Shown here one piece after another: positions 16,050 to 24,392 of a stretch of 47,057 nt of DNA (the first letter of the stretch is position 1; each line of letters begins with the position of its first letter). Position numbers and translations under genes: made by a program. Origin of the DNA: Planctomycetota bacterium (GTDB lineage: Bacteria > Planctomycetota > Phycisphaerae > Tepidisphaerales > Tepidisphaeraceae); the NCBI GenBank assembly GCA_039182125.1, contig JBCDCH010000027.1, forward strand, positions 1 through 47,057, given 5' to 3'. The notes under the pieces were generated by a model. It saw only the letters and a list, made by a program, of their open reading frames with translations, searched no databases and was not told where the DNA came from.

Positions 16050-16918
16050 CTTTTCACTCCATACCACGGCGCGACGAGGCCACGTAGCTTGCGGACGACG
16101 AAGTCCAACGCGAACCCGACCAGCCCCAGCACCACCGCGTAGACGATCATCACGTTCACGTTCAACGGCCTGATCTGAAACCGCAGCTGGTAGCCGATGC
16201 CGACGTCGGCGTTGACGTACTCGGCGGCGATCAGGAACACCATCGCCGGCCCGATCTGCAAACGGGCCGCGTCGATTACGCGCGGCAGCACCGTCGGCAC
16301 GATCACGTCCCACACGATCTCCGGCTGGCTCGCGCCCATCGTCTGAGCTTTGTGAACCAACTCGGCTGGCACGTCTTCTCTCACCGCGCCGAACACCGTC
16401 TGTGCGAGGATCGACACCACGCCGATCCCGATGCTCGCAACGAAGAAGTCAAGGTTTCCGAGTACGTCACGCCCAATCACGCTTGCCAGCCATTTCGGCA
16501 TCCAGCCAGCGATGTCGAAGTCAAGCACCACGAAGAGAATCGTGAAGATCGCCGGCGGTGGGATTCGCGAGAGGAATGAAATCGGAAAATGTACCACCGC
16601 TTGCACCGCCGCATAACACCCCATCGCGATCCCGAGCACCACGCCCAGCGCGATGCCGATGCCAAGCCCCGCAGCGAGTCGGCCAAACGTTGCTTTGCCG
16701 TCTTCCCAGATGCGGATTTCGCCGGTCCGCTTGTCAGGCGTAAAGCTAAACCGAACACCGTCAGCGAGTTGCGACCAAGACGGGATAGTCTTGTCCTCGG
16801 GGTTCTCGGCTTTACGCTGCAACGACACCCCGGTGTACGCCAGCAGCAGCACGATCACCCCCGCCGCCGCGAGCAGCAGGTAGACGGGGCGTGGTATGGG
16901 CTCGCGGAGTCGGAACAT
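16046..16918 (-). CDS. ABC importer permease, NitT/TauT family
   Basis: 290 residues from the ATG at 16918 (an ATG at 16936 adds six residues). One N-terminal TM helix (LLLAAAGVIVLLLAYTGVSL) is followed by a soluble stretch of about 45 residues containing TPDKRTGEIRIWEDG, then a BPD_transp_1 core of five to six helices. The EAA-like cytoplasmic loop is AELVHKAQTMGASQPEIVWDVIVP (E, A and G positions kept), followed by LPRVIDAARLQIGPAMVFLIAAEYV. The periplasmic insertion between TM1 and the core is longer than in SsuC. Its ribosome-binding region lies beside a 73-bp palindrome that separates it from the lipoprotein gene, which could lower expression of the downstream genes. Confidence 0.85.
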   Translation of the reverse strand: MFRLREPIPRPVYLLLAAAGVIVLLLAYTGVSLQRKAENPEDKTIPSWSQLADGVRFSFTPDKRTGEIRIWEDGKATFGRLAAGLGIGIALGVVLGIAMGCYAAVQAVVHFPISFLSRIPPPAIFTILFVVLDFDIAGWMPKWLASVIGRDVLGNLDFFVASIGIGVVSILAQTVFGAVREDVPAELVHKAQTMGASQPEIVWDVIVPTVLPRVIDAARLQIGPAMVFLIAAEYVNADVGIGYQLRFQIRPLNVNVMIVYAVVLGLVGFALDFVVRKLRGLVAPWYGVKS

Positions 16919-16926
16919 GGGCGAAA

Positions 16927-16999
16927 GAACGCCCACGCCTTCAGGCGTGGGTCGGCGTCGAACACGCTCGCCGACTCACGGCTGAAGCCATGGGCGTTC
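16927..16999. repeat. REP-like imperfect palindrome inside an ABC transporter operon
   Basis: Outer arms at 16927-16947 and 16979-16999 match at about 17 of 21 positions. Inside the left arm sits a perfect stem GCCCACGCC-TTCA-GGCGTGGG, and the right arm holds GGCTGAAGCC. The element fills nearly the whole gap between the lipoprotein stop (17003) and the permease start. The inner part contains CGAACACGCTCGCC, which recurs exactly next to the hairpin at 31856. Structure and position resemble RAYT-associated REP elements, although no REP transposase is in the window. Confidence 0.6.
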
Positions 17000-17002
17000 G
17001 GT

Positions 17003-18106
17003 TCATTGGTTCAAGAAGATCAGATCGGCCGACGATGCCTTGACGCCGTCGAGGTCGCTTACCACTTCGACGCTCGGGTCGCCTTCCTCGATCAGGCCGC
17101 GGTCCTTGGCGAACTGTTCGACGAAGTCCATCGTCTGCGTGAGTTTCGCGTCGCCGAAGAATGCTTTTGCCGAGTCGGGCGTCATGAAGATCTGCGTCTG
17201 CTCCAGGCACTCGGCCATCTCGCCAGCGTCGAGGTCGCTGAACCGGGCACCGAGCGCGACCAACGTGTCGTCACGCTTGTCGCCTTCGAGCAGATCGGCC
17301 ACGCCGTAGAACGCCTCGGCAATCGCGGCCACGGCGCGGTCGCCGCCGTCGCGCTCGAGGCTCGCCTTGCTCATCACGACCATGTCGATGATTTCGCCAG
17401 GGATCTCCGAGGAGTCGAACAGTCGCTTCGTGCCCGGCGTGTTCTTGAGCGTCTGCAGGACGAACGGGTTCCACACGGCGATCGCGTTGATCTCGTCGTC
17501 ACCCGATTGCAATGCCGCAGCGGCGATCGCGGGGTCGCGGTTCTTGAAGCTGAAGTCGTCGGGATTCTCGCCGCGTACTTCGAGCACACGACGGAACATG
17601 TACTCGCTGACGCTGCGCTCCAGCCCGTAGGTGTCGGTCAGGTTCAACGCCGCGATGTCCGACACGCTCTCGTTCACGATCACCGCATCCGCCCCGACGC
17701 TCGTGCTCGTGGGCAACACCGCCACGCTCGGCACCGACAGCGCGATGCCCAACACGTCGATGTTCGTGATGCATACCGCGTCGAGCTGGCCGGCACCGTA
17801 CTGCTGGAGACACGGGTCGTAGTCGAGCTGCTTGAGCACGATGTCGACGTTGTGTGCGAGCTCGGCGGAGCCCATCTCGCCCTCGGCCCCGTTGATGAAG
17901 CCGTTCTCCTCGGCGACGCCGAAGACGCTCCAGGACGGGTACTCCGACCAGGCGAGGGTGAAGACCGGCGCGTCGCCGGACGTGGCGGTGGTCGTGGTTT
18001 CGGTCGCGTCGTCGCCGTTGCAGCCGGCCTGCAGGCCGATGAGAAGAGCGAAACCGGCGGTGATTCCGGTGACAGTGGCGATCCAATTCTTGGTGTGCTT
18101 CTTCAT
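17003..18106 (-). CDS. ABC importer substrate-binding lipoprotein, NitT/TauT (urea-carboxylase-region-like) type
   Basis: 367 residues. A lipoprotein signal (MKKHTKNW, hydrophobic core, LQAGC with Cys at 29) is followed by a Thr-rich linker. The binding fold starts FTLAWSEYPSWSVFGVAEE; later CLQQYGAGQLDAVCITNIDVLG and AVWNPFVLQTL match periplasmic proteins of the family often encoded near urea carboxylase. No urea carboxylase or amidohydrolase lies in this window, so urea is only a possibility. The stop is followed by the REP-like palindrome and the permease. The gene starts 11 bases after the PspA/IM30 gene stop, indicating one transcript with that gene and the coiled-coil protein upstream. 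Confidence 0.78.
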   Translation of the reverse strand: MKKHTKNWIATVTGITAGFALLIGLQAGCNGDDATETTTTATSGDAPVFTLAWSEYPSWSVFGVAEENGFINGAEGEMGSAELAHNVDIVLKQLDYDPCLQQYGAGQLDAVCITNIDVLGIALSVPSVAVLPTSTSVGADAVIVNESVSDIAALNLTDTYGLERSVSEYMFRRVLEVRGENPDDFSFKNRDPAIAAAALQSGDDEINAIAVWNPFVLQTLKNTPGTKRLFDSSEIPGEIIDMVVMSKASLERDGGDRAVAAIAEAFYGVADLLEGDKRDDTLVALGARFSDLDAGEMAECLEQTQIFMTPDSAKAFFGDAKLTQTMDFVEQFAKDRGLIEEGDPSVEVVSDLDGVKASSADLIFLNQ

Positions 18107-18117
18107 GGGTCGGTTCC

Positions 18118-18942
18118 TTACTCCGGCAGTTTGGCGTCGATCTCGTTCTGCTTGGGGGCGGCGACACTGTCGGCTTCATCGGCGAGGCCGATGAGTTGGT
18201 CGAACTCGTCGCTGCTCACGCCCGTGCGGGCATACTCAAGGAACTCGCGCTCCTGCGCTGCGGTGTCGGTCCCGGCCATCTCGCGGGAGACGCGGGCCTG
18301 GGCCTTGGACTGATCGCGCAGGTCGCGCATCTCCTCGAGCTCCTTGCTCGTGCGGTCGTCGCTGATGCCGCTGAGCATGTCGGCGATCTCTTCTTCTTCC
18401 TTGGACGTGATCACGTCGGCCACCGTCGCGGCGGCCTCTTCCTTGATCTTGTCGATCTCGCGGAGCAACTGCTGGAGCTGCACCTTGTGGTTCTTCACGT
18501 TGCCGCTGATCTCGGCGACATCCGTTTCGAGCTCGGTGATGTGCTCCTGCTTCTCGGTGAGCGTCGAGGAGAAGTCGTTGAACGCCGCCAGACAACGCAT
18601 GTAGTCATCGTTGCTCTTGATCTGCTCCATGCTCATGCCCTGGGCCTTGAGCTCTTGGACGGTGATCCGCGCCTTCGCGGCGGCACCTTCCTTGAGCTTC
18701 TCAAGGTGATTCACCTCATCGGAAAGACTTCGGAGCTTGGAGAGTTTCTTTTCCTCCTGCGTGATCATCCGCGCGACCGCGTCCTTGTACTGCTGGATGC
18801 GGGCCTTCTTTTCGTTGACGATCCGGTCGTAGGTCGCCTGAATCACGGCGGGGTTCTTCGACAGCTCCTTACGCTTCGCGTCAACCTTGCCGGTGAAAAG
18901 GTATCCGATGGCGCGGAAGAATTTTCCGATGGCTTTGAACAT
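18118..18942 (-). CDS. PspA/IM30-family coiled-coil protein
   Basis: 274 residues from the ATG at 18942 (MFKAIGKFFRAIGYLFTG), which restores the amphipathic N-terminal helix typical of the family; the longer frame to 19017 adds 25 residues of no known role. Almost the whole remainder is a long coiled coil (for example RIQQYKDAVARMITQEEKKL, VQLQQLLREIDKIKEE), as in PspA/IM30 membrane-remodelling proteins. The acidic C-terminal extension beyond the core (about 200-274) is not present in E. coli PspA. Neighbours are a two-TM coiled-coil gene and an ABC importer, not the classical pspBC/pspF genes. It probably supports membrane integrity around the importer; this is inference from context. Confidence 0.82.
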   Translation of the reverse strand: MFKAIGKFFRAIGYLFTGKVDAKRKELSKNPAVIQATYDRIVNEKKARIQQYKDAVARMITQEEKKLSKLRSLSDEVNHLEKLKEGAAAKARITVQELKAQGMSMEQIKSNDDYMRCLAAFNDFSSTLTEKQEHITELETDVAEISGNVKNHKVQLQQLLREIDKIKEEAAATVADVITSKEEEEIADMLSGISDDRTSKELEEMRDLRDQSKAQARVSREMAGTDTAAQEREFLEYARTGVSSDEFDQLIGLADEADSVAAPKQNEIDAKLPE

Positions 18943-19032
18943 GGCGGAATGCTCCGGGAAACGAGGGGCGTTGTCTATTGGAAACGTGCCCATTGTTTGT
19001 AACCGCTCATCCGACATTTGCCGAACGGCGAA

Positions 19033-19764
19033 TCACTCACGCTCGCGGTCGATTTCGTCGGACATTTTCGCCACGCGTTCCTCGACCCGGCGGGCGATGT
19101 CGAGCGTCGCATCGAGCTCCGCTCGGACCTTGCTCAGCCCGGCCGCGTCGCCACGGCTGGTGCGGACATCGTCCAGCGCCCTCTCCAAGGCCGCGACGCT
19201 GTGGGCAACTTCGCCGATGACTTCCTCGCGATCCGCAAGCAGCCGGCGATGGGCACCGACGCTGCGTAGCTGTCGGGCCGTGTTGACCATCTCCAACGTC
19301 TTGACCAACGACTGGACGCAGCCGTCGAACAATTCGTCGGCCTTGGCCCGGACTTCGTGGGGAACGCCGCGGGTCTCGCGGAGCGTCGTGTACACCGCAC
19401 GCAGCCGACGCAGCAACCCCTCCGTCCGGCCGTCGCGGTCGGCACGCAACGCTTTGTCCAAACGGTCGAGCCATTTCTCCTGCTCGGCGTGGGCTTCCTT
19501 GGTAAGTTGTTCGTAGGACTTCTCGACGTACCCGTCGGCGTTGGCGAGCCACCGAGTCACCGTCAGCCCTGCCCCGGTCGCAAGCGTCGCAACACCGCCG
19601 AACGCGAGCAGCGCGCCGGCTCCGATCGACGCCGGCACCGCGACCGCCGCCGCCAACAACGACCCGCCGATCGCCGCCGGCACCAGCGCCCACGGGCTGG
19701 TCAGCACGTTCCACGCCGTGCGCTTCCGCAACGCTTCTCGACTAGGCGGGTCCACCCGGGGCAT
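19033..19764 (-). CDS. Membrane-anchored coiled-coil protein of unknown function
   Basis: 243 residues. A basic N-terminus (REALRKRTAWN) is followed by two close hydrophobic segments (WALVPAAIGGSLLAAAVAVP and IGAGALLAFGGVATLATGAG), a likely membrane hairpin. The remaining 170 residues are predicted coiled coil and contain GYVEKSYEQLTKEAHAEQEK and VEERVAKMSDEIDR. No enzyme motif. It lies 9 bases after the GT-C-like gene stop and 90 bases before the PspA-like start, all on one strand. A membrane hairpin plus coiled coil beside PspA suggests a membrane receptor or assembly factor for it, comparable in position to XpaC/TelA-type partners, but there is no sequence evidence for that identity. Confidence 0.65.
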   Translation of the reverse strand: MPRVDPPSREALRKRTAWNVLTSPWALVPAAIGGSLLAAAVAVPASIGAGALLAFGGVATLATGAGLTVTRWLANADGYVEKSYEQLTKEAHAEQEKWLDRLDKALRADRDGRTEGLLRRLRAVYTTLRETRGVPHEVRAKADELFDGCVQSLVKTLEMVNTARQLRSVGAHRRLLADREEVIGEVAHSVAALERALDDVRTSRGDAAGLSKVRAELDATLDIARRVEERVAKMSDEIDRERE

Positions 19765-19773
19765 GGCGACACA

Positions 19774-21603
19774 CTACTCCGCCCCGCGTTCGACGACGAG
19801 CAGGGCCGGCCACGCGCCCGGTGCTTGCGGCGCCTCGAGATAGTTCGCGCCGGCCGTGCGGAGGTAGCCGGGTATGGCAACGATCAGCGCGTCGTCGGGC
19901 GCGTCACCGGCGTACGCATCGAGAGCGTCACCGCTCTGCACATCGAAGATCGTGCGGTAGCGCACATCCCGCGGCGGGTAGAACCACGCCTCGCCATCGC
20001 CGACAAGCACGACCGGCCGGCCCAGCGCGTCGGCCGCCGTCACCTGCTCGGCCACCGGGCCACGCACGAGTTGGAGGACATCTTCCGGGTTCGTCACACC
20101 GATCAACGGCTGGTAGGTCGTGAGATGTTTCGGGATCGACACGAGCGTCGCCACGAGGCACACGGCCGTCACCGCCCCGCCGACCCACCACCGCGGCAAC
20201 ACACACAAGATCGCCGCGACGGGAATCGCCGCCGTGAAAAAGCGCGACTGCAAATGCGTGGCGAACAGCCAGAAAACACCCCAAAACAAGAGAAAACCGA
20301 CGGATATCGCCGCGGCACGGCGTTGATCCTCGGTAACCCGAACCGCCTTGCGAAACAACGCGGCTGTGCAGCCTGCAACGAGCGCCACGATCGGCAACAC
20401 GAACCCGTAACGCACATCCACAACCACCTGTCGTACAAGCTCGCCAAACGCATTCATGTCCGCGGCGGCACTATGGGCCATCTGCCAGCGATCCACTTGC
20501 AGATCAGAAAAGTGCCCGACGCCGAACAAGCCCAACGCTTGGGGGAAGACCGGGTTGCCGGTCCATGCGACATTGCGGATGAGCCACGGGCTGAACACGG
20601 CGAGGCCGACGAGCACGGCGACCACGCCGCCGAGCTTTGCACGCCGGAACACGACCGCCGCCAACGGCACCGCGAGCAGCAACATCGGCACCGCCGTGTA
20701 CTTCACCCCGCACGCCAGTCCGATCAGCCCGCCGACGACCGCCCATTCGCGTGTCGTCCTGCTCCGCAACAACCAGCCGAGCGCGAGTGCCGTGTACAGC
20801 ATCAGCCCGCCCTCGTTGTACGCCACGCCGCCGAGCAGCACCGTCCACGGCACGCACGCGGCAAGAACGCCGGCGACTGCCTTCTGCAATCGCGACCCCG
20901 GCACCGCGCCGTACACCGCCAACGGCATCAACGCCATGAACGCAAAGTGCATCAGCTTCGCGAGGTACATGCCCTCGTAAGCCCCGCCGCGCAGGTGCAT
21001 CGCGAGCAGGCCGTGCATCTCGACCGCAAGCGGGAAGTAGCCGTACACGTTGTGCGTCGGCTCGGTGATCCGACCCGCGTCGTGCCATTCGCGCGGGAGT
21101 TGCATGTGGTACCCGGCCACGTCGTAGCCGGCCGGCTCGATGCCCCACGACATCTCCGGCCAGAGCAGCCCGGGATACACCGTCGCTGCGGCCAACGCGA
21201 TGCCGAGTGGGACGGCCGGGATGAGCAAAACCCAGTGTGACTTCGCCCGGACGTCCAACCGCTTCTGCAACCGTTCGCGGTGGACGTATCCGTGCCCGAC
21301 GGCCAACACGATCCCGACCGCGAGCAGCGCAAACCCCACGACCTGCGACAACACCCCCGCCAATCCGAGCAGCAACACCGCCAGCGAGATCACGCCCAAC
21401 CCCAAGCCGATCGCCGTGACCTCGGCGAGCACGTCCGCCCTTTTGACCAACCACCGCCCAAGTCCGTATGCCGCCACCAACACCGCCGCCGCATACGGCG
21501 ACTCCGCGAGCACCGTCACCAAGAACGCCGCCCACGACGATCCCGCCACGACGCCGCCAACGGCCACAGTCAAGATCGGGAGTGCGAGCAGGACGTACTT
21601 CAT
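19774..21603 (-). CDS. Polytopic membrane protein, GT-C glycosyltransferase-like
   Basis: 609 residues from the ATG at 21603 (MKYVLLALPILTVAV); the frame to 21660 adds 19 residues that overlap the hemA terminator and are unlikely. There are about twelve hydrophobic segments. The loop after the fourth contains WGIEPAGYDVAGYHMQLPREWHDAGRITE, with Asp and His in the place where PMT/ArnT-type GT-C enzymes carry catalytic acidic residues. YPGLLWPEMS and NVYGYFPLAVEMHGLLAMHL, ACGVKYTAVPM and SPWLIRNVAWTGNPVFP are typical of DUF2029/GT-C-like planctomycete proteins. The C-terminal 120 residues form a soluble domain. Substrate unknown. It stands between the hemA terminator and the coiled-coil/PspA/ABC run. 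Confidence 0.68.
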   Translation of the reverse strand: MKYVLLALPILTVAVGGVVAGSSWAAFLVTVLAESPYAAAVLVAAYGLGRWLVKRADVLAEVTAIGLGLGVISLAVLLLGLAGVLSQVVGFALLAVGIVLAVGHGYVHRERLQKRLDVRAKSHWVLLIPAVPLGIALAAATVYPGLLWPEMSWGIEPAGYDVAGYHMQLPREWHDAGRITEPTHNVYGYFPLAVEMHGLLAMHLRGGAYEGMYLAKLMHFAFMALMPLAVYGAVPGSRLQKAVAGVLAACVPWTVLLGGVAYNEGGLMLYTALALGWLLRSRTTREWAVVGGLIGLACGVKYTAVPMLLLAVPLAAVVFRRAKLGGVVAVLVGLAVFSPWLIRNVAWTGNPVFPQALGLFGVGHFSDLQVDRWQMAHSAAADMNAFGELVRQVVVDVRYGFVLPIVALVAGCTAALFRKAVRVTEDQRRAAAISVGFLLFWGVFWLFATHLQSRFFTAAIPVAAILCVLPRWWVGGAVTAVCLVATLVSIPKHLTTYQPLIGVTNPEDVLQLVRGPVAEQVTAADALGRPVVLVGDGEAWFYPPRDVRYRTIFDVQSGDALDAYAGDAPDDALIVAIPGYLRTAGANYLEAPQAPGAWPALLVVERGAE

Positions 21604-21629
21604 CCCCCCACGATAAGCATTGCCCGACG

Positions 21630-21653
21630 AAAACCCACGCGTCCGGCCGTGGG
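21630..21653 (-). terminator. Probable intrinsic terminator downstream of hemA
   Basis: On the minus strand a CCCACG / CGTGGG stem with an eight-base loop is followed directly by TTTT. It starts four bases after the hemA stop codon and precedes the GT-C-like gene start at 21603. The stem is short (6 bp), so termination may be partial. Confidence 0.5.
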
Positions 21654-21656
21654 CGC

Positions 21657-22916
21657 TCACTCATTGTCGAGGTTGAACAACTCCGCCAATGCATGCTGAT
21701 AAGCATGCCCCTCGCCACGACGCCGCAGGGCTTTCACAGGATCGTGCATGAGCTTGTTCACCAGTTTGCGGCGGAAGTCCTCGAGCCTTGCCCGCTGTGT
21801 CTCGTCCAGATCCGGCATCGTCGCCAGCAGTGCGTCAAGCTCCAACTTGCTGCGGTCGTGCTGCTTCTTGTACAGCGCGGCGATCGTCGGGCCGAGCTCG
21901 CGTTGGCGGTTCCAGACAGTGAATTGTTCGACGTGACGGGCGACGATCGCCTCGGCGTCGGCGAGCGCTTCCTGTCGCCCGGCGGTGGTCCGACTCACCA
22001 CGCGTTGCAGGTCGTCGACGTCATAGCGGTACACCGATTCGAGCTCGCCGCAGGCAACCTCGACATTGCGGGGTACGGCCACGTCGATCAGAAACATCGG
22101 CCGATACCGACGCCTGCTCATCAACGGCTCGAGCATGTCGACCGTGAGGACCGCCGTGTCGGCTCCGGTGCCGAAGGCGGCGACGTCGGCTTCGACCAAG
22201 GCTTGTTCGAGGTTCTCCCATGGCACTGTTTCGCCGCCGTGGGCTTGGCGCAGCGATTCGGCCCGGTCGGCGCTGCGATTGCATAGCAGCATCCGCTTCG
22301 GCTTCTGGTCCACGAACGATCGCGCCACGAGCCGAGCCATTTTCCCGGCACCGACGACGAGCACGGTCTGCTTGCCGAAGTCACCGAAAATCTGCCGGGC
22401 GTAGTCGACAGCGACCGACGCGATGCTGACCCGCCCCTCGCCGAGCGCGGTCTCGTGGAGCACCTGCTTGCCGACTTGCAACGCGCGTTGGAACAACGGA
22501 TGCAACCGTTTACCAATGGTGCCCTCGGCTTGCGCGGTGGCGTAGGCGGCCTTGACCTGCCCGAGGATTTGCGTTTCGCCCACGACCATCGACCCCATGC
22601 CGGCCGACACACGGAAAAGGTGTTCGGTCGCGGCCCGGCCGGCGAGCTGGTACACGCTCTGGGTCAACGCCGCCGGGTCCGCGCCGCGCATGGCCGCGAG
22701 TTCGGCGACGAGCCGGGCGTCGTCCCACGGCTCCTCGGCGGCGTGTACCAACTCCACGCGGTTGCACGTCGAGATCAGCACGAACTCGCCGTCGGGCTTG
22801 CGTTGCCGGAGCGTCCGCAACGCCTCGACCTGTTTGACCGGTGGGAACGCCATGCGCTCGCGCACGTCCAGCGCCGCGGTGGTGTGGTTCAGTCCCAGCA
22901 GGCGGATCTTGCGCAT
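21657..22916 (-). CDS. hemA: Glutamyl-tRNA reductase
   Basis: 419 residues. It reduces glutamyl-tRNA to glutamate-1-semialdehyde, the first step of C5 tetrapyrrole synthesis. The catalytic Cys is in STCNRVE (C51), GLNHTTA lies near the start, and SAGMGSMVVGETQILGQVK, then the NADPH-binding VVGAGKMARL and the dimerisation region (VNKLMHDP) are clear. One variation: the usual SSTG of the NADPH domain end reads FGTGA. The start at 22916 is supported by the conserved N-terminal motif. A CcsA/HemX-like gene starts three bases before it on the same strand, and the precorrin-2 dehydrogenase gene precedes that. This is the classical hemA-hemX arrangement, in reverse order of transcription. Confidence 0.95.
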   Translation of the reverse strand: MRKIRLLGLNHTTAALDVRERMAFPPVKQVEALRTLRQRKPDGEFVLISTCNRVELVHAAEEPWDDARLVAELAAMRGADPAALTQSVYQLAGRAATEHLFRVSAGMGSMVVGETQILGQVKAAYATAQAEGTIGKRLHPLFQRALQVGKQVLHETALGEGRVSIASVAVDYARQIFGDFGKQTVLVVGAGKMARLVARSFVDQKPKRMLLCNRSADRAESLRQAHGGETVPWENLEQALVEADVAAFGTGADTAVLTVDMLEPLMSRRRYRPMFLIDVAVPRNVEVACGELESVYRYDVDDLQRVVSRTTAGRQEALADAEAIVARHVEQFTVWNRQRELGPTIAALYKKQHDRSKLELDALLATMPDLDETQRARLEDFRRKLVNKLMHDPVKALRRRGEGHAYQHALAELFNLDNE

Positions 22917-22919
22917 GAA

Positions 22920-23717
22920 CTACATGAACTGGACGGTGACGAGAACGCCGAGCATGACGACGAAGCCGGCGATGGACAACGACGCCGCCGCCCGGCCACG
23001 AAAGCGCGGGTGCAACGGCGCGTGGAGCACGAGCAGATAAACGACCCACGCGGCGACGGCGAGTGTGATCTTCGTGTCGGCCGCCGCCGCATCGCCGAGG
23101 TAACGCCAGCGCCAAACACCGGTCAGCAGCCCGACGGTGAGCAACGCGAACCCGGTGACGGCGGCATAGAAGGTGACGCGCTCGAGGTTGCTCAACGACC
23201 CAAGTCCGGGCAGTGGATCGGCATGGTCGCGGAGGCGTTGACGGAGTACGAGGTAGGCGGTGCCGCCGGCCGCCGCGAGTGCGAACGCCGCCGCCCCGCC
23301 GTAGCTGCTCACGCGATGAACCCAGTGCCATAGCGAGTCCAGGTGATAGTCCTGCGGCCGAGTCGCGCCGAACACGCCCGCCGCGACAAGCAACACCGCC
23401 GCGACGACCGGCAGCGTCGCGTCGAGCCAGCCGAAACGTTTGCCGACGAGCCCGACGTGTAGCGGCAGAGCGATGGCGAACAACGCAAGGCACAACAACG
23501 CGTCGAAGTTGTCCCGCATCGGCAGCCAGTTGCCCCGCTCGGCCATGTGGGCAACGAGCGCGACGGCCGAGAGCGTCACCGCAACACCCTGCACCCAACG
23601 CAGCGGCGCGTCCTTGCCACGCAAACGAGCGAGGCCGGCCCATCCCGCCGACACCGACGCAAGCGCGGCCCCGCCGATGAGCATCAACGGCAGCGGATTG
23701 ACGTGCGGTGCCGGCAT
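22920..23717 (-). CDS. CcsA/HemX-like cytochrome c assembly membrane protein
   Basis: 265 residues from the ATG at 23717 (an ATG at 23738 adds seven). Eight hydrophobic segments; HMAERGNWLPMRDNFDALLCL and HRVSSYGGAAAFALAAAGG match CcsA/ResC/HemX proteins, with the histidines in the expected haem-ligand positions. The tryptophan-rich WGxxWxWD loop of true CcsA is reduced to GVWRWRYLGDAAAADTK. This reduction, the length and the location directly upstream of hemA favour a HemX role, that is, control of glutamyl-tRNA reductase level, over full cytochrome c synthase. The family is firm; which role applies is uncertain. Confidence 0.78.
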   Translation of the reverse strand: MPAPHVNPLPLMLIGGAALASVSAGWAGLARLRGKDAPLRWVQGVAVTLSAVALVAHMAERGNWLPMRDNFDALLCLALFAIALPLHVGLVGKRFGWLDATLPVVAAVLLVAAGVFGATRPQDYHLDSLWHWVHRVSSYGGAAAFALAAAGGTAYLVLRQRLRDHADPLPGLGSLSNLERVTFYAAVTGFALLTVGLLTGVWRWRYLGDAAAADTKITLAVAAWVVYLLVLHAPLHPRFRGRAAASLSIAGFVVMLGVLVTVQFM

Positions 23718-23770
23718 CGAACCGTGACTGTACGCCACACCCCGAAAACTGCACGAATTGTCGCACGCCG

Positions 23771-24355
23771 CTAACGAATATGTTGGTCGACGAGACGGCG
23801 GACGGCGGCGAAGCCCACCGTGGCTGCATCGAGCGCATCGTCACGGACGAGCCGACGGAACAACGCCCGGCGGTCCTGCAAGGGGACATGCTCGATGATC
23901 CACGGCCGCAGTTCGGCCATCACCCGCGCCATCGCCGCGATCCGCGGATCGGGTCGCAACTCGTCGAGCAAACGTTTGCTCAGCGCCGGGCTGCCGGTGG
24001 TGGCGGTGATGGTGATGTCGCCGTCGGTGCGATGCGGCGGGGTCGAAAAGTCGGCACGGACCTGCCCCTCGCCGGGATCGGCGCGGTTGCAAAGCACGCC
24101 GTAGTCGCGGGCCGCCTTGCACACTGCGTCGTTCACGTCGGCCCGGTTGGTCGCGGCGAACACCATCCGCTTGCCGGCAAGGTGGACGGGGTTGAACCGG
24201 TCGACGATGCGGATGACTTCGGCCGGCACGTCGCCGAACTCCGGCGAAACCATCGTCACCCGAGCCCCGTGTTCCAACAGCCCCTCGGCCTTTCGAGCCG
24301 CGACGGTCCCGCCACCCACGACCAGCACCGGCCAGGTTTCAATGTTCAGAAGCAT
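23771..24355 (-). CDS. Precorrin-2 dehydrogenase (siroheme synthase N-terminal domain)
   Basis: 194 residues from the ATG at 24355; an ATG at 24394 would add 13 residues and overlap the divergent aldo/keto reductase start, so the shorter form is preferred. The Rossmann motif VLVVGGGTVAARKAEGLL is characteristic of the CysG N-terminal/Met8p family, followed by VFAATNRADVNDAV and CNRADPGEGQVRADFSTPP. It oxidises precorrin-2 to sirohydrochlorin using NAD. Only the dehydrogenase half is present; the methyltransferase half of CysG is absent, as is usual outside Proteobacteria. It leads the hem-related run (53 bases before the CcsA-like gene start). Confidence 0.88.
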   Translation of the reverse strand: MLLNIETWPVLVVGGGTVAARKAEGLLEHGARVTMVSPEFGDVPAEVIRIVDRFNPVHLAGKRMVFAATNRADVNDAVCKAARDYGVLCNRADPGEGQVRADFSTPPHRTDGDITITATTGSPALSKRLLDELRPDPRIAAMARVMAELRPWIIEHVPLQDRRALFRRLVRDDALDAATVGFAAVRRLVDQHIR

Positions 24356-24392
24356 CGGCAACGGAAACACGCACACCAGTCTAACGTCTCCC

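Noticed and set aside
16589-18313. 574-codon plus-strand open frame opposite the ABC importer genes
   Set aside because: Spans three confident minus-strand genes and a palindromic intergenic element; composition is that of an antisense shadow.
19357-21240. 627-codon plus-strand open frame
   Set aside because: Dominated by Arg, His and Gln, no hydrophobic core, and antisense to a membrane protein; typical high-GC shadow.
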